A stretch of 64,000 nucleotides of DNA, from the NCBI RefSeq assembly GCF_014203545.1, contig NZ_JACHJG010000009.1, positions 283,225-347,224 of the forward strand, read 5' to 3'. Made by a program: the position numbers and the translations under genes. The notes below the pieces were generated by a model. The model saw only the letters and a list, made by a program, of their open reading frames with translations. It made no database searches and had not been told where the DNA came from. The DNA comes from Streptomyces netropsis (GTDB lineage: Bacteria > Actinomycetota > Actinomycetes > Streptomycetales > Streptomycetaceae). Below, one piece after another: positions 24,573 to 33,685 of the stretch; the stretch's first letter is position 1; each line of letters starts with the position of its first letter.

Positions 24573-24637
24573 TTGACAGCCTTCCCGCAGCGCGGGCAGG
24601 CTTCCGTCAAGCAGAAGTGAACTTCCGCAATACGGAA
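24573..24637 (+). promoter_or_regulatory. hyi-glxR-gcl promoter with tandem AllR-type operators
   Basis: A -35 box TTGACA (24573-24578) is followed by two operators: imperfect TTCCG TCAAG CAGAA (24602-24616) and perfect TTCCG CAATA CGGAA (24623-24637), 21 bp apart. The arrangement matches that between allB and allR. The second site reaches to within 15 bp of the start codon, so a bound repressor would overlap the transcription start and leader. Confidence 0.65.
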
Positions 24638-24651
24638 GGATTTCCTGGCCG

Positions 24652-25476
24652 ATGAGCCTCCGCGATCAGCGCTTCGATGTGAACCTCTCGATCCTCTTCA
24701 CCGAACTCCCGCTCCTGGAGCGCCCGGCGGCCGCCGCCGCGGCCGGCTTCACGGCGGTCGAGCTGTGGTGGCCCTGGCCCACGACCCCCACCCCCGACCC
24801 TGCCGAACTCGACGCCCTGCGCGCCGCGTTGAGCGGGGCGGGCACCCAGTTGGTGGGGCTGAACCTCTACGCCGGCGAGCTGCCCGGGCCGGACCGGGGC
24901 GCGCTGTCCGTACCGGGCGCGGAATCCGACCGCTTCCGCGCCAACGTCGACGTCGCGGCCGACTTCGCCCGGTCGGTGGGGTGCACGGCGCTCAACGCCC
25001 TGTACGGCAACCGCGTCGACGGCGCGGACCCGTGGGAGCAGGACGCCCTCGCGCTGGAGAACCTGACGCTCGCGGCCCACGCCGCCGACCGGGTGGGGGC
25101 GACCCTGCTGATCGAGGCGCTGAACGCACCCGAGTCCCCGCGGTACCCGCTCGTCACCGCCGCCTCGGCGGTCGAGGTCGTGGACCGGGTCAACGCGGCC
25201 ACCGGGCTCGGCAACGCCCGGTTCCTGATGGACCTGTACCACCTGTCGAGGAACGGCGAGGACCTGCGCGAGGCCATCGACCGCTACGCCGACCGGACCG
25301 GCCACGTACAGATCGCGGACGACCCGGGCCGCGGCGCGCCCGGCACCGGCGGGCTCGACTTCACCGAGCTGCTCGACCGGCTGGGGAAGGCCGGCTACGA
25401 CGGGTGGATCGGCCTCGAGTACAAGCCGGACGGGCCGAGCGCGGACGCGTTCGGCTGGCTGCCCCGCACGGGCTGA
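24652..25476 (+). CDS. hyi: Hydroxypyruvate isomerase
   Basis: 274-aa TIM-barrel isomerase of the AP-endonuclease-2 fold. Interconverts hydroxypyruvate and tartronate semialdehyde. Family stretches: FDVNLSILFTELPLLERPAAAAAAGFTAVELWWPW, the Glu-bearing LLIEALNAPESPRYPLVT, FLMDLYHLSRNGEDLREAIDRY, HVQIADDPGRGAPGTG and GYDGWIGLEYKP. First gene of an operon with glxR and gcl for glyoxylate recovery after allantoin breakdown; preceded by AllR-type operators. Confidence 0.92.
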   Translation: MSLRDQRFDVNLSILFTELPLLERPAAAAAAGFTAVELWWPWPTTPTPDPAELDALRAALSGAGTQLVGLNLYAGELPGPDRGALSVPGAESDRFRANVDVAADFARSVGCTALNALYGNRVDGADPWEQDALALENLTLAAHAADRVGATLLIEALNAPESPRYPLVTAASAVEVVDRVNAATGLGNARFLMDLYHLSRNGEDLREAIDRYADRTGHVQIADDPGRGAPGTGGLDFTELLDRLGKAGYDGWIGLEYKPDGPSADAFGWLPRTG

Positions 25477-25547
25477 CCTCGCCGCGGCGCGCACCCCGAA
25501 GGCGCACGGCCCCGCCGCACCTCACCGCACGTCACCGAGAGGACGCC

Positions 25548-26450
25548 ATGAGCAACACCCCGCTGCCCGCCGTCGCCTGGATAGGCCTCGGCATCATGGG
25601 CTCGCCCATGTCCGAGAACCTGATCAAGGCCGGTTACCGCGTCACGGGCTTCACCCTCGAACAGGACAAGCTCGACCGCCTCGCCGCGGCGGGCGGCACC
25701 GCCGCCGCCTCCGTCGCCGAGGCCGTCCGGGGCGCCGACGTCGTCATCACCATGGTTCCCGCCTCCCCCCAGGTCGAGGCCGTCGCCTACGGCGAGGACG
25801 GCATCCTCGCCCACGCCCGGGACGGGGCGCTGCTGATCGACATGTCGTCCATCACGCCGCGGACCTCCGTGGAGCTGGCCGCGGCGGCCGCCGCGGCCGG
25901 CCGGGGCCTGCGGGTCCTGGACGCCCCGGTCTCCGGCGGCGAGGCGGGGGCCGTCGAGGCCGTCCTGTCGATCATGGTCGGTGGCGACCGGGCCGACTTC
26001 GACGCCGCCCGGCCCGTCCTCGACGCCCTCGGCACCACCGTCGTGCACTGCGGGCCGCACGGCGCCGGACAGACCGTCAAGGCCGCCAATCAACTGATCG
26101 TCGCGGTCAACATCCAGGCCTGCGCCGAGGCCGTGGTCTTCCTGGAGAAGTCCGGGGTCGACCTCGCCGCCGCGCTGGACGTGCTGAACGGCGGACTCGC
26201 CGGATCGGCCGTGCTGACCCGCAAGAAGCACAACTTCCTGGGCCGCGACTTCGTGCCGGGCTTCCGGATCGAGCTGCACCACAAGGACATGGGCATCGTC
26301 ACCGACGCGGCCCGTGCCGTCGGCGCGGCCCTGCCGGTCGGCGGGGTGGTCGCCGGGCTGGTCGGCGCGGCACGCGCGCAGGGCGACGGCGGCCTCGACC
26401 ACTCGGCGCTGCTGCGCGGTGTCGAGCGGCTGTCGGGGACCGCGTCGTGA
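25548..26450 (+). CDS. glxR: 2-hydroxy-3-oxopropionate (tartronate semialdehyde) reductase
   Basis: 300-aa beta-hydroxyacid dehydrogenase that reduces tartronate semialdehyde to D-glycerate. NAD(P) loop WIGLGIMGSPM at 11-21, substrate motif DAPVSGGEAGA at about 125-135 and catalytic Lys178 in GQTVKAANQL. GAGAGGACGCC precedes ATG 25548. Its stop overlaps the gcl start (GTGA), so product and consumer of tartronate semialdehyde are co-translated. Confidence 0.94.
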   Translation: MSNTPLPAVAWIGLGIMGSPMSENLIKAGYRVTGFTLEQDKLDRLAAAGGTAAASVAEAVRGADVVITMVPASPQVEAVAYGEDGILAHARDGALLIDMSSITPRTSVELAAAAAAAGRGLRVLDAPVSGGEAGAVEAVLSIMVGGDRADFDAARPVLDALGTTVVHCGPHGAGQTVKAANQLIVAVNIQACAEAVVFLEKSGVDLAAALDVLNGGLAGSAVLTRKKHNFLGRDFVPGFRIELHHKDMGIVTDAARAVGAALPVGGVVAGLVGAARAQGDGGLDHSALLRGVERLSGTAS

Positions 26451-28174
26451 GCGCCGTGCGGATGCCCGCCATGGAGGCGGCGGTGCACATCATGAAGGAC
26501 GAGGGCGTCGACATCGCCTTCGGCTGTCCCGGCGCCGCGATCCTGCCGCTGTACAAGGCGATGGAGGTGGTCGGCGGGATCGAGCACCTCACCGTCCGGC
26601 ACGAGGAGGGCGCGACGCACATGGCCGACGGCTGGGCCCGCACCAACGGCCGGGTCGGCGTGGCCCTCGCCACCTCCGGCCCCGGCGGCACCAATCTCGT
26701 CACCGGCCTGTACACCGCGCTCGCCGACTCCGTCCCGATGCTCTGCGTCACCGGCCAGGCGGTCTCCACCAAGCTGCACCAGGAGGCGTTCCAGGCGGTC
26801 GACATCGTGGAGATCGCACGGCCCGTCACCAAGTGGGCCGTGCAGATCAAGGAGGCCGCGCAGATCCCGTGGGCCTTCCGGGAGGCGTTCCGGATCGCCC
26901 GGGAGGGCCGCCCGGGGCCGGTCCTGATCGACGTCCCCGTCGACATCGCCCGCCGCGAGATCCGCTACGACCCCGCCCTCGACACCCGGCTGCCGGTGCC
27001 GGCCGTCGTGCCGCACGCGCCCCGCGTCGAGGCCGCCCTCGATCTGCTGCTCGCCGCGCAGCGGCCGCTGGTCCTCGCCGGCGGCGGGGTGATCCTCGCC
27101 GAGGCGTCGGCCGAGCTGCGCGCGCTGGTGGAGCATCTGCGGGTGCCCTTCCAGGTCACCCTCATGGGCAAGGGCGTCATCGAGGACGACCACGAGCTGA
27201 ACCTCGGCACCACCGGCATCCAGACCTCGCAGCGCTACGCCAACGCCTCCTTCCTGGAGTCGGACTTCGTGCTCGCCGTCGGCGCCCGCTTCGGCGACCG
27301 CCACACGGGGGCGAACCTCGCGACGTACAAGGGCGACCGGACGTTCGTGCACGTCGACATCGAGCCCACCCAGCTCGGCCGGGTCATCGAGCCGGATCTC
27401 GGCATCGTCTCGGACGCGAGGCTCTTCCTCGCGGCCCTGCTGGAGGCCGCCAGGGCCCGAGGTGTCCGCGCCGACGTCGGCGCGTGGGTCGAGCGCTGCC
27501 GGGAGCTCAAGCGCACCCTGGTCCGGCGCGAGGACTTCGACACGGTCCCGGTCAAGGCCCCCCGGGTCTACAAGGAGATCAACGCCGCCTTCGGTGAGGA
27601 CACCTACTTCGTCACCGCCATCGGCCTCTACCAGATCTGGGGCGGCCAGCACCAGAAGGCCCACCAGCCTCGTCACTATCAGGTGTGCGGCCAGGCCGGT
27701 CCACTCGGCTGGGAGGTCCCGGCCGCGATCGGGGTGAAGAAGGCACTGGAGGGGATGGGCCGGGGCGACACCGAAGTCGTCGGCATCGTCGGCGACTACG
27801 GCTTCCAGTACATGGTCGAGGAACTGGCGGTCGCGGCGCAGTACGACGTGCCGTATGTGCTGATCATGCTGAACAACGAGTACCTGGGCCTCATCCGGCA
27901 GGCCTCGATCGGCTACGACATGAACTACCAGGTCGACATCCACTACGACGAGACCGGCACGGACAACGTCAAGCTCATGGAGGCGTACGGCTGTTCCGGC
28001 CGCCGGGTGGTGGACCCCGCCGACATCCGTCCGGCCATCGAATGGGCCCGCAAGGAGGCCGTGTCGACGTCACGGCCGGTGCTGGTCGAGATCCTGATCG
28101 AGCGGGAGGCGAACACCCCGCACGGCCCGGACATCGACGCCGTCAAGGAGTTCGAGCCCGCGCCTCAGGGGTGA
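26447..28174 (+). CDS. gcl: Glyoxylate carboligase
   Basis: ThDP-dependent ligase joining two glyoxylates into tartronate semialdehyde and CO2. 575 aa with N-terminal ThDP-PYR (AFGCPGAAILPLY), a central FAD/ADP-binding domain (DIEPTQLGRVIEPDLGIVSDA is gcl-like) and C-terminal ThDP-PP (GDYGFQYMVEELAVAAQYDVPYVLIMLNNEYLGLIRQ). Similarity along its length is to Gcl rather than to acetohydroxyacid synthase. One oddity: the segment RHEEGATHM has Glu53 where E. coli Gcl has Val51 (RHVEGASHM), so the usual ThDP-activating glutamate is retained. Confidence 0.9.
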   Translation: MSAVRMPAMEAAVHIMKDEGVDIAFGCPGAAILPLYKAMEVVGGIEHLTVRHEEGATHMADGWARTNGRVGVALATSGPGGTNLVTGLYTALADSVPMLCVTGQAVSTKLHQEAFQAVDIVEIARPVTKWAVQIKEAAQIPWAFREAFRIAREGRPGPVLIDVPVDIARREIRYDPALDTRLPVPAVVPHAPRVEAALDLLLAAQRPLVLAGGGVILAEASAELRALVEHLRVPFQVTLMGKGVIEDDHELNLGTTGIQTSQRYANASFLESDFVLAVGARFGDRHTGANLATYKGDRTFVHVDIEPTQLGRVIEPDLGIVSDARLFLAALLEAARARGVRADVGAWVERCRELKRTLVRREDFDTVPVKAPRVYKEINAAFGEDTYFVTAIGLYQIWGGQHQKAHQPRHYQVCGQAGPLGWEVPAAIGVKKALEGMGRGDTEVVGIVGDYGFQYMVEELAVAAQYDVPYVLIMLNNEYLGLIRQASIGYDMNYQVDIHYDETGTDNVKLMEAYGCSGRRVVDPADIRPAIEWARKEAVSTSRPVLVEILIEREANTPHGPDIDAVKEFEPAPQG

Positions 28175-28458
28175 GCCCGCGACCCTTCAGTCCCCGGGCG
28201 GCGGTGGCGCCGACAACTGTCCTGTCGCGCCCAGGCGCCGCCGCCGTCCGGATCCCCCTCCGCTTGTCCTCGCCCGGTCCGCAGCGGGCCGTCTTCGCAC
28301 CGCCGCGCGGGTCGCGGGCCGCGCGCGCTCCGGCGCGTGGAGTCCTCCGGTGGGCGCCGGGCGGACGCACCCTTCACGAATCGCTCCCCGGCCGCGCCCG
28401 CATCGTGGACGATGGGCCCGTACCCACACCCCTACGGACCCCGTTGCTGGAGCCGATG

Positions 28459-29163
28459 ATGGCCAAGAGCGTGCCGGTGCACTGCCCGACGTGCCGCCGG
28501 GAGCACTCCTTCACCCCGCCGACCTTTCCCTGCGCGTGCGGAGCGCCGCTGACCCTGCCCGTACTGCCGGGCGCGACCCCCGAGTTATTGGCGCAGCGCA
28601 CCTGGCGCGACTCCTGGGTCGCGGTGCGCTGCCCGGCCTGTGACCGCCAGGACCAATGGCCCCGGCCCGAGTTCGGCTGCTCCTGCGGCACGGTCGTCCG
28701 GCTGCCCGTGCAGCCGGTGCGCGGCCCGGCCCCGGCGGCCGACGACGCGTCCGAACCGGTGGCGCCGCGGCGGCCCGACTTCCGCCCGCTGGCGATCCGT
28801 ACCGAGCGCGACGCGGTCGCGGCGGCCGAGCGGTATCTGCGCTGGCTCGGCTTCACGGACGTGCGCCGCACCGGGTGCGGAGCGGCCCCCAGCGCCACCG
28901 GCGTCGACCTGCGGGCCACCGGCGCCGTCGCGCGGGTCGATCCGACCACGCTGCCCACGACGCTGCGCGACATCGAGTGCCTGTGGCTGCACGGCCTCCT
29001 CGACTCCGCGACCGGTGTCTGCTTCTCCCTCGCGGGTTACGCCCAGGGCGCCCGCGCCCGCGCCGACGACCTGCGGCTTCCGCTGTTCGTCGTGGATCTC
29101 ACGGGCGCCCCGCAGGCACTCAACGACGCCGCGGACGAGCTGGTCCGGCGCGGTGCCGGCTGA
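28459..29163 (+). CDS. Double zinc-ribbon protein with restriction-endonuclease-like tail
   Basis: 234 aa from the second of two adjacent ATGs; GGAG lies 6 nt before it. Two zinc-ribbon-like Cys sets are seen: CPTC...CACG (about residues 9-26) and CPACD...CSCG (about 55-72). The C-terminal 110 residues (RDAVAAAERYLRWLGFTDVRRTG, VDLRATGAVARVD, LPLFVVDLTGAPQALNDAADEL) have the secondary-structure pattern of Mrr-like/PD-(D/E)XK folds, but I cannot identify a full catalytic set. Function unknown; it may act on or sense nucleic acid. Confidence 0.6.
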   Translation: MAKSVPVHCPTCRREHSFTPPTFPCACGAPLTLPVLPGATPELLAQRTWRDSWVAVRCPACDRQDQWPRPEFGCSCGTVVRLPVQPVRGPAPAADDASEPVAPRRPDFRPLAIRTERDAVAAAERYLRWLGFTDVRRTGCGAAPSATGVDLRATGAVARVDPTTLPTTLRDIECLWLHGLLDSATGVCFSLAGYAQGARARADDLRLPLFVVDLTGAPQALNDAADELVRRGAG

Positions 29164-29368
29164 GTCCGGTAACTCACGGGCCACCGCCCGAAGCTCAAGT
29201 CTTCCTCTGAACTCGCGCCGGACCATGGCGAGTTGGTCACACCGGGCGGAGACTTCTTCTGGGCCCGCGAGAGACACACGGGGGATCGCGGGCCCGTCCA
29301 CGGGGGTTGCGGGGCGGGCCGGGAAACGGCCCTCCCCGCTTACTCGTGCGCCCCGGCCGGGCCCGGCC

Positions 29369-31012
29369 TCAGGCCCGCGCCTGCGCCGCGCCCCCCGGTA
29401 CCGGCTCCGCGGCGGCCTGCTCGCGCAGCTCCACCTTGCGGATCTTGCCGCTGACCGTCATGGGGAACGATTCGAGGATCCGCAGGTGCCGCGGGACCTT
29501 GAAGTGGGCGAGCCGCCCCCGGCAGAAGCGGGCCAGCTCGTCGCGGCCGAGGGTGTCGGCGGGGTCGCGCAGGATGACGCAGGCCATGATCTCCTCGCCG
29601 TACTTCTCGTCGGGCACCCCGATGACCTGGACATCGGCGATCTTGGGGTGGGAATAGAGGAACTCCTCGATCTCGCGCGGGTAGACGTTCTCCCCGCCCC
29701 TGATGATCATGTCCTTGATGCGGCCGACGATCCGTACGTAGCCGTCCTCGTCCATCACCGCGAGGTCGCCGGTGTGCATCCAGCGGTCGTCGTCGACGAC
29801 CTCGGCGGTGCGCTCCGGATCGTTCCAGTAGCCGAGCATCACCGAATAGCCGCGGGTGCACAGCTCGCCCGGCTCACCACGGGCGACGGTGGCCCCGGTG
29901 TCCGGGTCCGTGACCTTCACCTCGATGTGCGGCAGCACCCTGCCGACCGTCCCGGTGCGGCGGCCGAGGTCGTCGTCGCGCCGGGTCTGGGTGGAGACCG
30001 GGGAGGTCTCGGTCATGCCGTAGCAGATGGCGACCTCGGCCATGTGCATCTCGGAGACGACCCGCTTCATCACCTCGGCGGGGCACGGCGAGCCGGCCAT
30101 GATGCCGGTGCGCAGCGAGGAGAGGTCGTAGGTGGCGAAGTCGGGGAGGTTCAGCTCGGCGATGAACATGGTGGGGACGCCGTAGAGCGACGTACAGCGC
30201 TCGCGCTCGACGGCGTGCAGGGTGGCGACGGGGTCGAAGGTGGGGGCCGGGATGACGACGCAGGCGCCGTGGCTGGTGGCGGCGAGATTGCCCATCACCA
30301 TGCCGAAGCAGTGGTAGAAGGGCACGGGCAGCGCGACCCGGTCGTTCTCGGTGTAGCCGAGCGTCTCCCCCACGAAGTAGCCGTTGTTGAGGATGTTGCG
30401 GTGGGAGAGGGTGGCGCCCTTCGCGAAGCCCGTGGTGCCCGAGGTGTACTGGATGTTGACCGGGTCGTCGCAGCCGAGCCGGGACTCGCGCTCGGTGAGC
30501 CGCTCGCGCGCGACGCCCTGCCCCAGCCGGATCAGCCCGGTCCAGGTCGCGTCGGCGATGTAGACGACGTCGCGCAGCGCCGGGCAGGTGGCCCGCACCT
30601 GCTCGACCATGCGCCGGTAGTCGCTGGTCTTGTGCTCGACGGAGGAGACGAGCACGCTGATCTCCGCCTGCCGCAGGACGTAGGCCAGTTCGTGCACGCG
30701 GTAGGACGGGTTGATGTTGACCATGATCGCGCCGATGCGGGCGGTGGCGTACTGGATCATCACCCATTCGGGGCAGTTGATCGCCCAGATCCCGACCCGG
30801 TCGCCCTTCGCCACGCCCTTGGCGAGCAGCCCGAGGGCCACCTCCTCGACGGCCCGCCCGAACTCGGTGTAGGTCCAGCGGCGTCCGCCGGGGACGTCGA
30901 CGAGCGCCTCGCGGTCGCCGAAGCGCTGGACCGTGCGGGCCAGGTCGGCGCCGATGGTGTCGTCGAGCAGCGGGCTCCCCGTCGGGCCCGCCGCGTAGGA
31001 GGGTGTGCTCAC
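29369..31012 (-). CDS. Fatty-acyl-CoA synthetase (AMP-forming)
   Basis: 547-aa ANL-superfamily enzyme. ATP loop YTSGTTGFAKGATLSH, adenylation motif YGMTETSPVS, DDRWMHTGDLAVMDEDGYVRIVGRIKDMIIRGGENVYP and C-terminal catalytic lysine region TVSGKIRKVEL. This is the FadD/AMP-binding type for medium or long acids. GTG 31012 overlaps the stop of a second acyl-CoA synthetase gene (GTGA); two paralogues in one operon suggest processing of related acids. Confidence 0.9.
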   Translation of the reverse strand: MSTPSYAAGPTGSPLLDDTIGADLARTVQRFGDREALVDVPGGRRWTYTEFGRAVEEVALGLLAKGVAKGDRVGIWAINCPEWVMIQYATARIGAIMVNINPSYRVHELAYVLRQAEISVLVSSVEHKTSDYRRMVEQVRATCPALRDVVYIADATWTGLIRLGQGVARERLTERESRLGCDDPVNIQYTSGTTGFAKGATLSHRNILNNGYFVGETLGYTENDRVALPVPFYHCFGMVMGNLAATSHGACVVIPAPTFDPVATLHAVERERCTSLYGVPTMFIAELNLPDFATYDLSSLRTGIMAGSPCPAEVMKRVVSEMHMAEVAICYGMTETSPVSTQTRRDDDLGRRTGTVGRVLPHIEVKVTDPDTGATVARGEPGELCTRGYSVMLGYWNDPERTAEVVDDDRWMHTGDLAVMDEDGYVRIVGRIKDMIIRGGENVYPREIEEFLYSHPKIADVQVIGVPDEKYGEEIMACVILRDPADTLGRDELARFCRGRLAHFKVPRHLRILESFPMTVSGKIRKVELREQAAAEPVPGGAAQARA

Positions 31013-32760
31013 CGGTGGTCTTCCTCTCGGTACTCGGTGCCGCCGCCCTGCGCGGTGTGCTCGCGCAGGACGATGCGGCGGATCTTGCCGGACACGGTCT
31101 TGGGCAGTGCGGCGAACTCCAGCCGGCGGACGCGCTTGTAGGGCGCGAGCGTGGCCCGGGAGTGGGCGAAGAGGGCCTTCGCCGTCTCCGGTCCCGGCTC
31201 CCACCCCTCGGCGAGGACGACGTACGCCTTGGGCACGGCCAGCCGCAGCGGGTCGGGGGCGGGGACGACGGCCGCCTCGGCCACGGCCTCGTGCTCGAGG
31301 AGCGCGCTCTCCAGCTCGAAGGGCGACACCTTGTAGTCACTGGATTTGAAAACGTCGTCCTGCCGGCCGACGTAGGTCACGTAGCCGTCGGCGTCGCGCG
31401 CACCGATGTCCCCGGTGCGGTAGTAGCCGCCCGCCATGGCCTCGGCCGTGCGCTCCGGATCGCCCGCGTAGCCCGTCATCAGGCCGACGGGCAGCCGGCC
31501 GGTGTCCCTCAGGTCGAGGGCGATCTCGCCCTCGTCGGCGGGCTCGCCGGTGACGGGGTCGAGGAGGAGGACGGTGAAGCCGGGGCTGGGCCGGCCCATG
31601 GAACCGGTCTTGAGGGTCTGCCCGGGCGGGTTGGCGATCTGCACGGAGGTCTCGGTCTGGCCGAACCCGTCGCGGATGTCGACCCCCCAGGCACGCCGGA
31701 CGGTCTCGATGACCTCGGGGTTGAGGGGCTCCCCCGCGGCGACGACCTCGCGCGGCGGGGTGCGCAGCGCGCCCAGGTCGGCCTGGATGAGCATCCGCCA
31801 CACGGTGGGCGGGGCACAGAAGCTCGTGACGCCGCAGCGGTCCATCTCGGCCATGAGACGGGCGGCGTCGAAGCGGGTGTAGTTGAAGACGAAGACGGTG
31901 GCTTCGGCGTTCCAGGGGGCGAAGAGATTGGACCAGGCGTGCTTGGCCCAGCCGGGCGAGGAGATATTGAGGTGGACGTCGCCGGGCCGCAGCCCGATCC
32001 AGTACATGGTCGTCAAATGGCCGATGGGATACGACACATGGGTGTGTTCGACGAGCTTGGGGCGAGCGGTGGTGCCGGAGGTGAAATAGAGCAACAGGGG
32101 TTCGTCGGCACGGGTGGGGCCGTCCGGTGCGCAGCTGTCGGCGGCGCGGGTGGCGTCCTCGTAGGCGAGCCAGCCGGTGCCTTCGCGCGTGCGCGGCGCC
32201 GCCGGGGACGGCGGGGACGGCGGGGCGTCGGCGGTGCCGGGCGGGGCGCCGACCGCGATCCGGGTGTAGTCGCCGGGTACGGCGTCGAACTTCCCGGTGT
32301 CCTCGGCACGGACGATCACGTGCCGGGCCCGGCCGCGCTCGATGCGGTCGGCGAGGTCCGCGGGGCCCAGCAGCGGGGTGGCGGGGATGACGACGGCCCG
32401 CAGCCGCATCGCGGCGAGCGCGGTCTCCCACAGCTCGGTCTGGTTGCCGAGCATGACGACGATCCGGTCCCCGGCCCGTACGCCCTGCTCGCGCAGCCAG
32501 TTGGCGACCTGGTGGGAGCGCCGCCGCAGGGCGTCGAAGGTCAGCCGCGTCTCACCGCCGTCCTCCTCGACGATCCAGAGGGCGGTCCGGTCGTTGCCCT
32601 CGGCGATCCGGTCGAACCAGTCGTAGGCCCAGTTGAACTCCGCCGGGCGGGGCCAGCGGAAGCCGTCGTAGGCCGCCCGGTAGTCCTCGCGGTGCGCGAG
32701 CAGGAAATCGCGGGCGGCCCGGAATTCCGCGGTCGCGTCGGTGGGTCTGGTCGCCGTCAC
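31009..32760 (-). CDS. Acyl-CoA synthetase (acetyl/medium-chain type, AMP-forming)
   Basis: 583 aa, first gene of the two-synthetase operon. N-terminal FNWAYDWFDRIAEGNDRTALWIV is typical of the AcsM/medium-chain branch. Core motifs: YFTSGTTARPKLVEHTH, GFGQTETSVQIAN, YYRTGDIGARDADGYVTYVGRQDDVFKSSDYKVSPFELE and KTVSGKIRRIVLRE. Adenylates a carboxylic acid and transfers it to CoA in the cytosol. Substrate not deducible. A 463-bp upstream gap contains no other gene. Confidence 0.88.
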   Translation of the reverse strand: MTATRPTDATAEFRAARDFLLAHREDYRAAYDGFRWPRPAEFNWAYDWFDRIAEGNDRTALWIVEEDGGETRLTFDALRRRSHQVANWLREQGVRAGDRIVVMLGNQTELWETALAAMRLRAVVIPATPLLGPADLADRIERGRARHVIVRAEDTGKFDAVPGDYTRIAVGAPPGTADAPPSPPSPAAPRTREGTGWLAYEDATRAADSCAPDGPTRADEPLLLYFTSGTTARPKLVEHTHVSYPIGHLTTMYWIGLRPGDVHLNISSPGWAKHAWSNLFAPWNAEATVFVFNYTRFDAARLMAEMDRCGVTSFCAPPTVWRMLIQADLGALRTPPREVVAAGEPLNPEVIETVRRAWGVDIRDGFGQTETSVQIANPPGQTLKTGSMGRPSPGFTVLLLDPVTGEPADEGEIALDLRDTGRLPVGLMTGYAGDPERTAEAMAGGYYRTGDIGARDADGYVTYVGRQDDVFKSSDYKVSPFELESALLEHEAVAEAAVVPAPDPLRLAVPKAYVVLAEGWEPGPETAKALFAHSRATLAPYKRVRRLEFAALPKTVSGKIRRIVLREHTAQGGGTEYREEDHR

Positions 32761-33223
32761 ATGTCCTCCAGTTCGCCGGGCGTCGCCTGCCCTCCCTCAG
32801 CTGCCGCTGGGAGGTGCCCTCAAGAGCATCGTGCGACGGTGTCCTGAGTCTCACTACCCCCGGACGGGGGCGGACACGTTTCGGGGACGGGGCTTTACGA
32901 AAAGCGGGGTTCTCGGCGGTTTCGTGGTGCGCGGGACCCGGGAGGGGCGAGGCCGCTCGCTGCTGGGCGCCCACCCGGGGATCGGCACGCGATTCGAAGG
33001 CGTCATCGGCGGTTGAACATGAAGTTGAAAGGCCGACGGGCGGGGTGACCGACGGGAAGACGCGGCATACGGGGACGCGGGGGATCCTTGTCGGCCACCC
33101 GGCGTCAATAACCCGTCAAGGGACGGCGCCCTGGGGTCAACAGCATGTCAAGGAGACGCTCGGTGAGGCGTGGGCCGGGCATAGCGTGAGCGACGCACTT
33201 CCCGACACCTCACGAGGATCGTC
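32761..33223. other. 463-bp intergenic region without visible gene
   Basis: Divergent region between the acyl-CoA synthetase operon and the SAV_915-type gene. I find no convincing coding frame, RNA gene or strong hairpin. Promoters for both sides must lie here, but I cannot pin them down. Confidence 0.4.
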
Positions 33224-33613
33224 ATGCACCTGAGCCGAACCCCCGCCGAAGCCGCCGCCGTCGCCGCCGTCGACAGCCCGCAGGCCGACGACGGAGAGCC
33301 TTCCGAACCAGTCCATAGCAGCCAGGCAGCGCCCCTGTACGTGCCCGTACGGCTCTGCCCCAGCGGCTACGCCCTGCGGGTCTTCCGCACCCCCCTGGGC
33401 ACCCGCACAGCCGTCGCCTTCACCACCCGGCGACGGCTGTCCGACATTCTGGGCGCGGATCACCCGTCCATCCGTCTCGCGCTGCCGGCCGTACGCGCCC
33501 TGGCGGCACCCCTCGGCGTCGAGCTGGTCTCCGTCGACCCGCTGCTGACGGCCCCCGCCGTACGGCCCGCTCCCCCGGACGCCGGCGCCCTTCTCCCGAC
33601 CTTCCCCGGCTGA
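33224..33613 (+). CDS. SAV_915-family protein
   Basis: 129 aa. The middle (about 38-110; YVPVRLCPSGYALRVFRTPLGTRTAVAFTTRRRLSDILGADHPSIRLALPAVRALAAPLGVELVSVDPLL) resembles the SAV_915 family, short proteins with an SseB-like fold found next to lysA in Streptomyces. The N-terminal 35 residues and the Pro-rich C-terminus are variable. GAGGA lies 6 nt before ATG 33224. Upstream of and co-oriented with lysA, 72 bp apart; function unknown. Confidence 0.75.
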   Translation: MHLSRTPAEAAAVAAVDSPQADDGEPSEPVHSSQAAPLYVPVRLCPSGYALRVFRTPLGTRTAVAFTTRRRLSDILGADHPSIRLALPAVRALAAPLGVELVSVDPLLTAPAVRPAPPDAGALLPTFPG

Positions 33614-33685
33614 CGGCCGCGACCGGCGACGACGCCGGTCCCGCAGGCCCACCGGTTCTCGCTCTTCCCTCGAAGGAGGCCGTCC

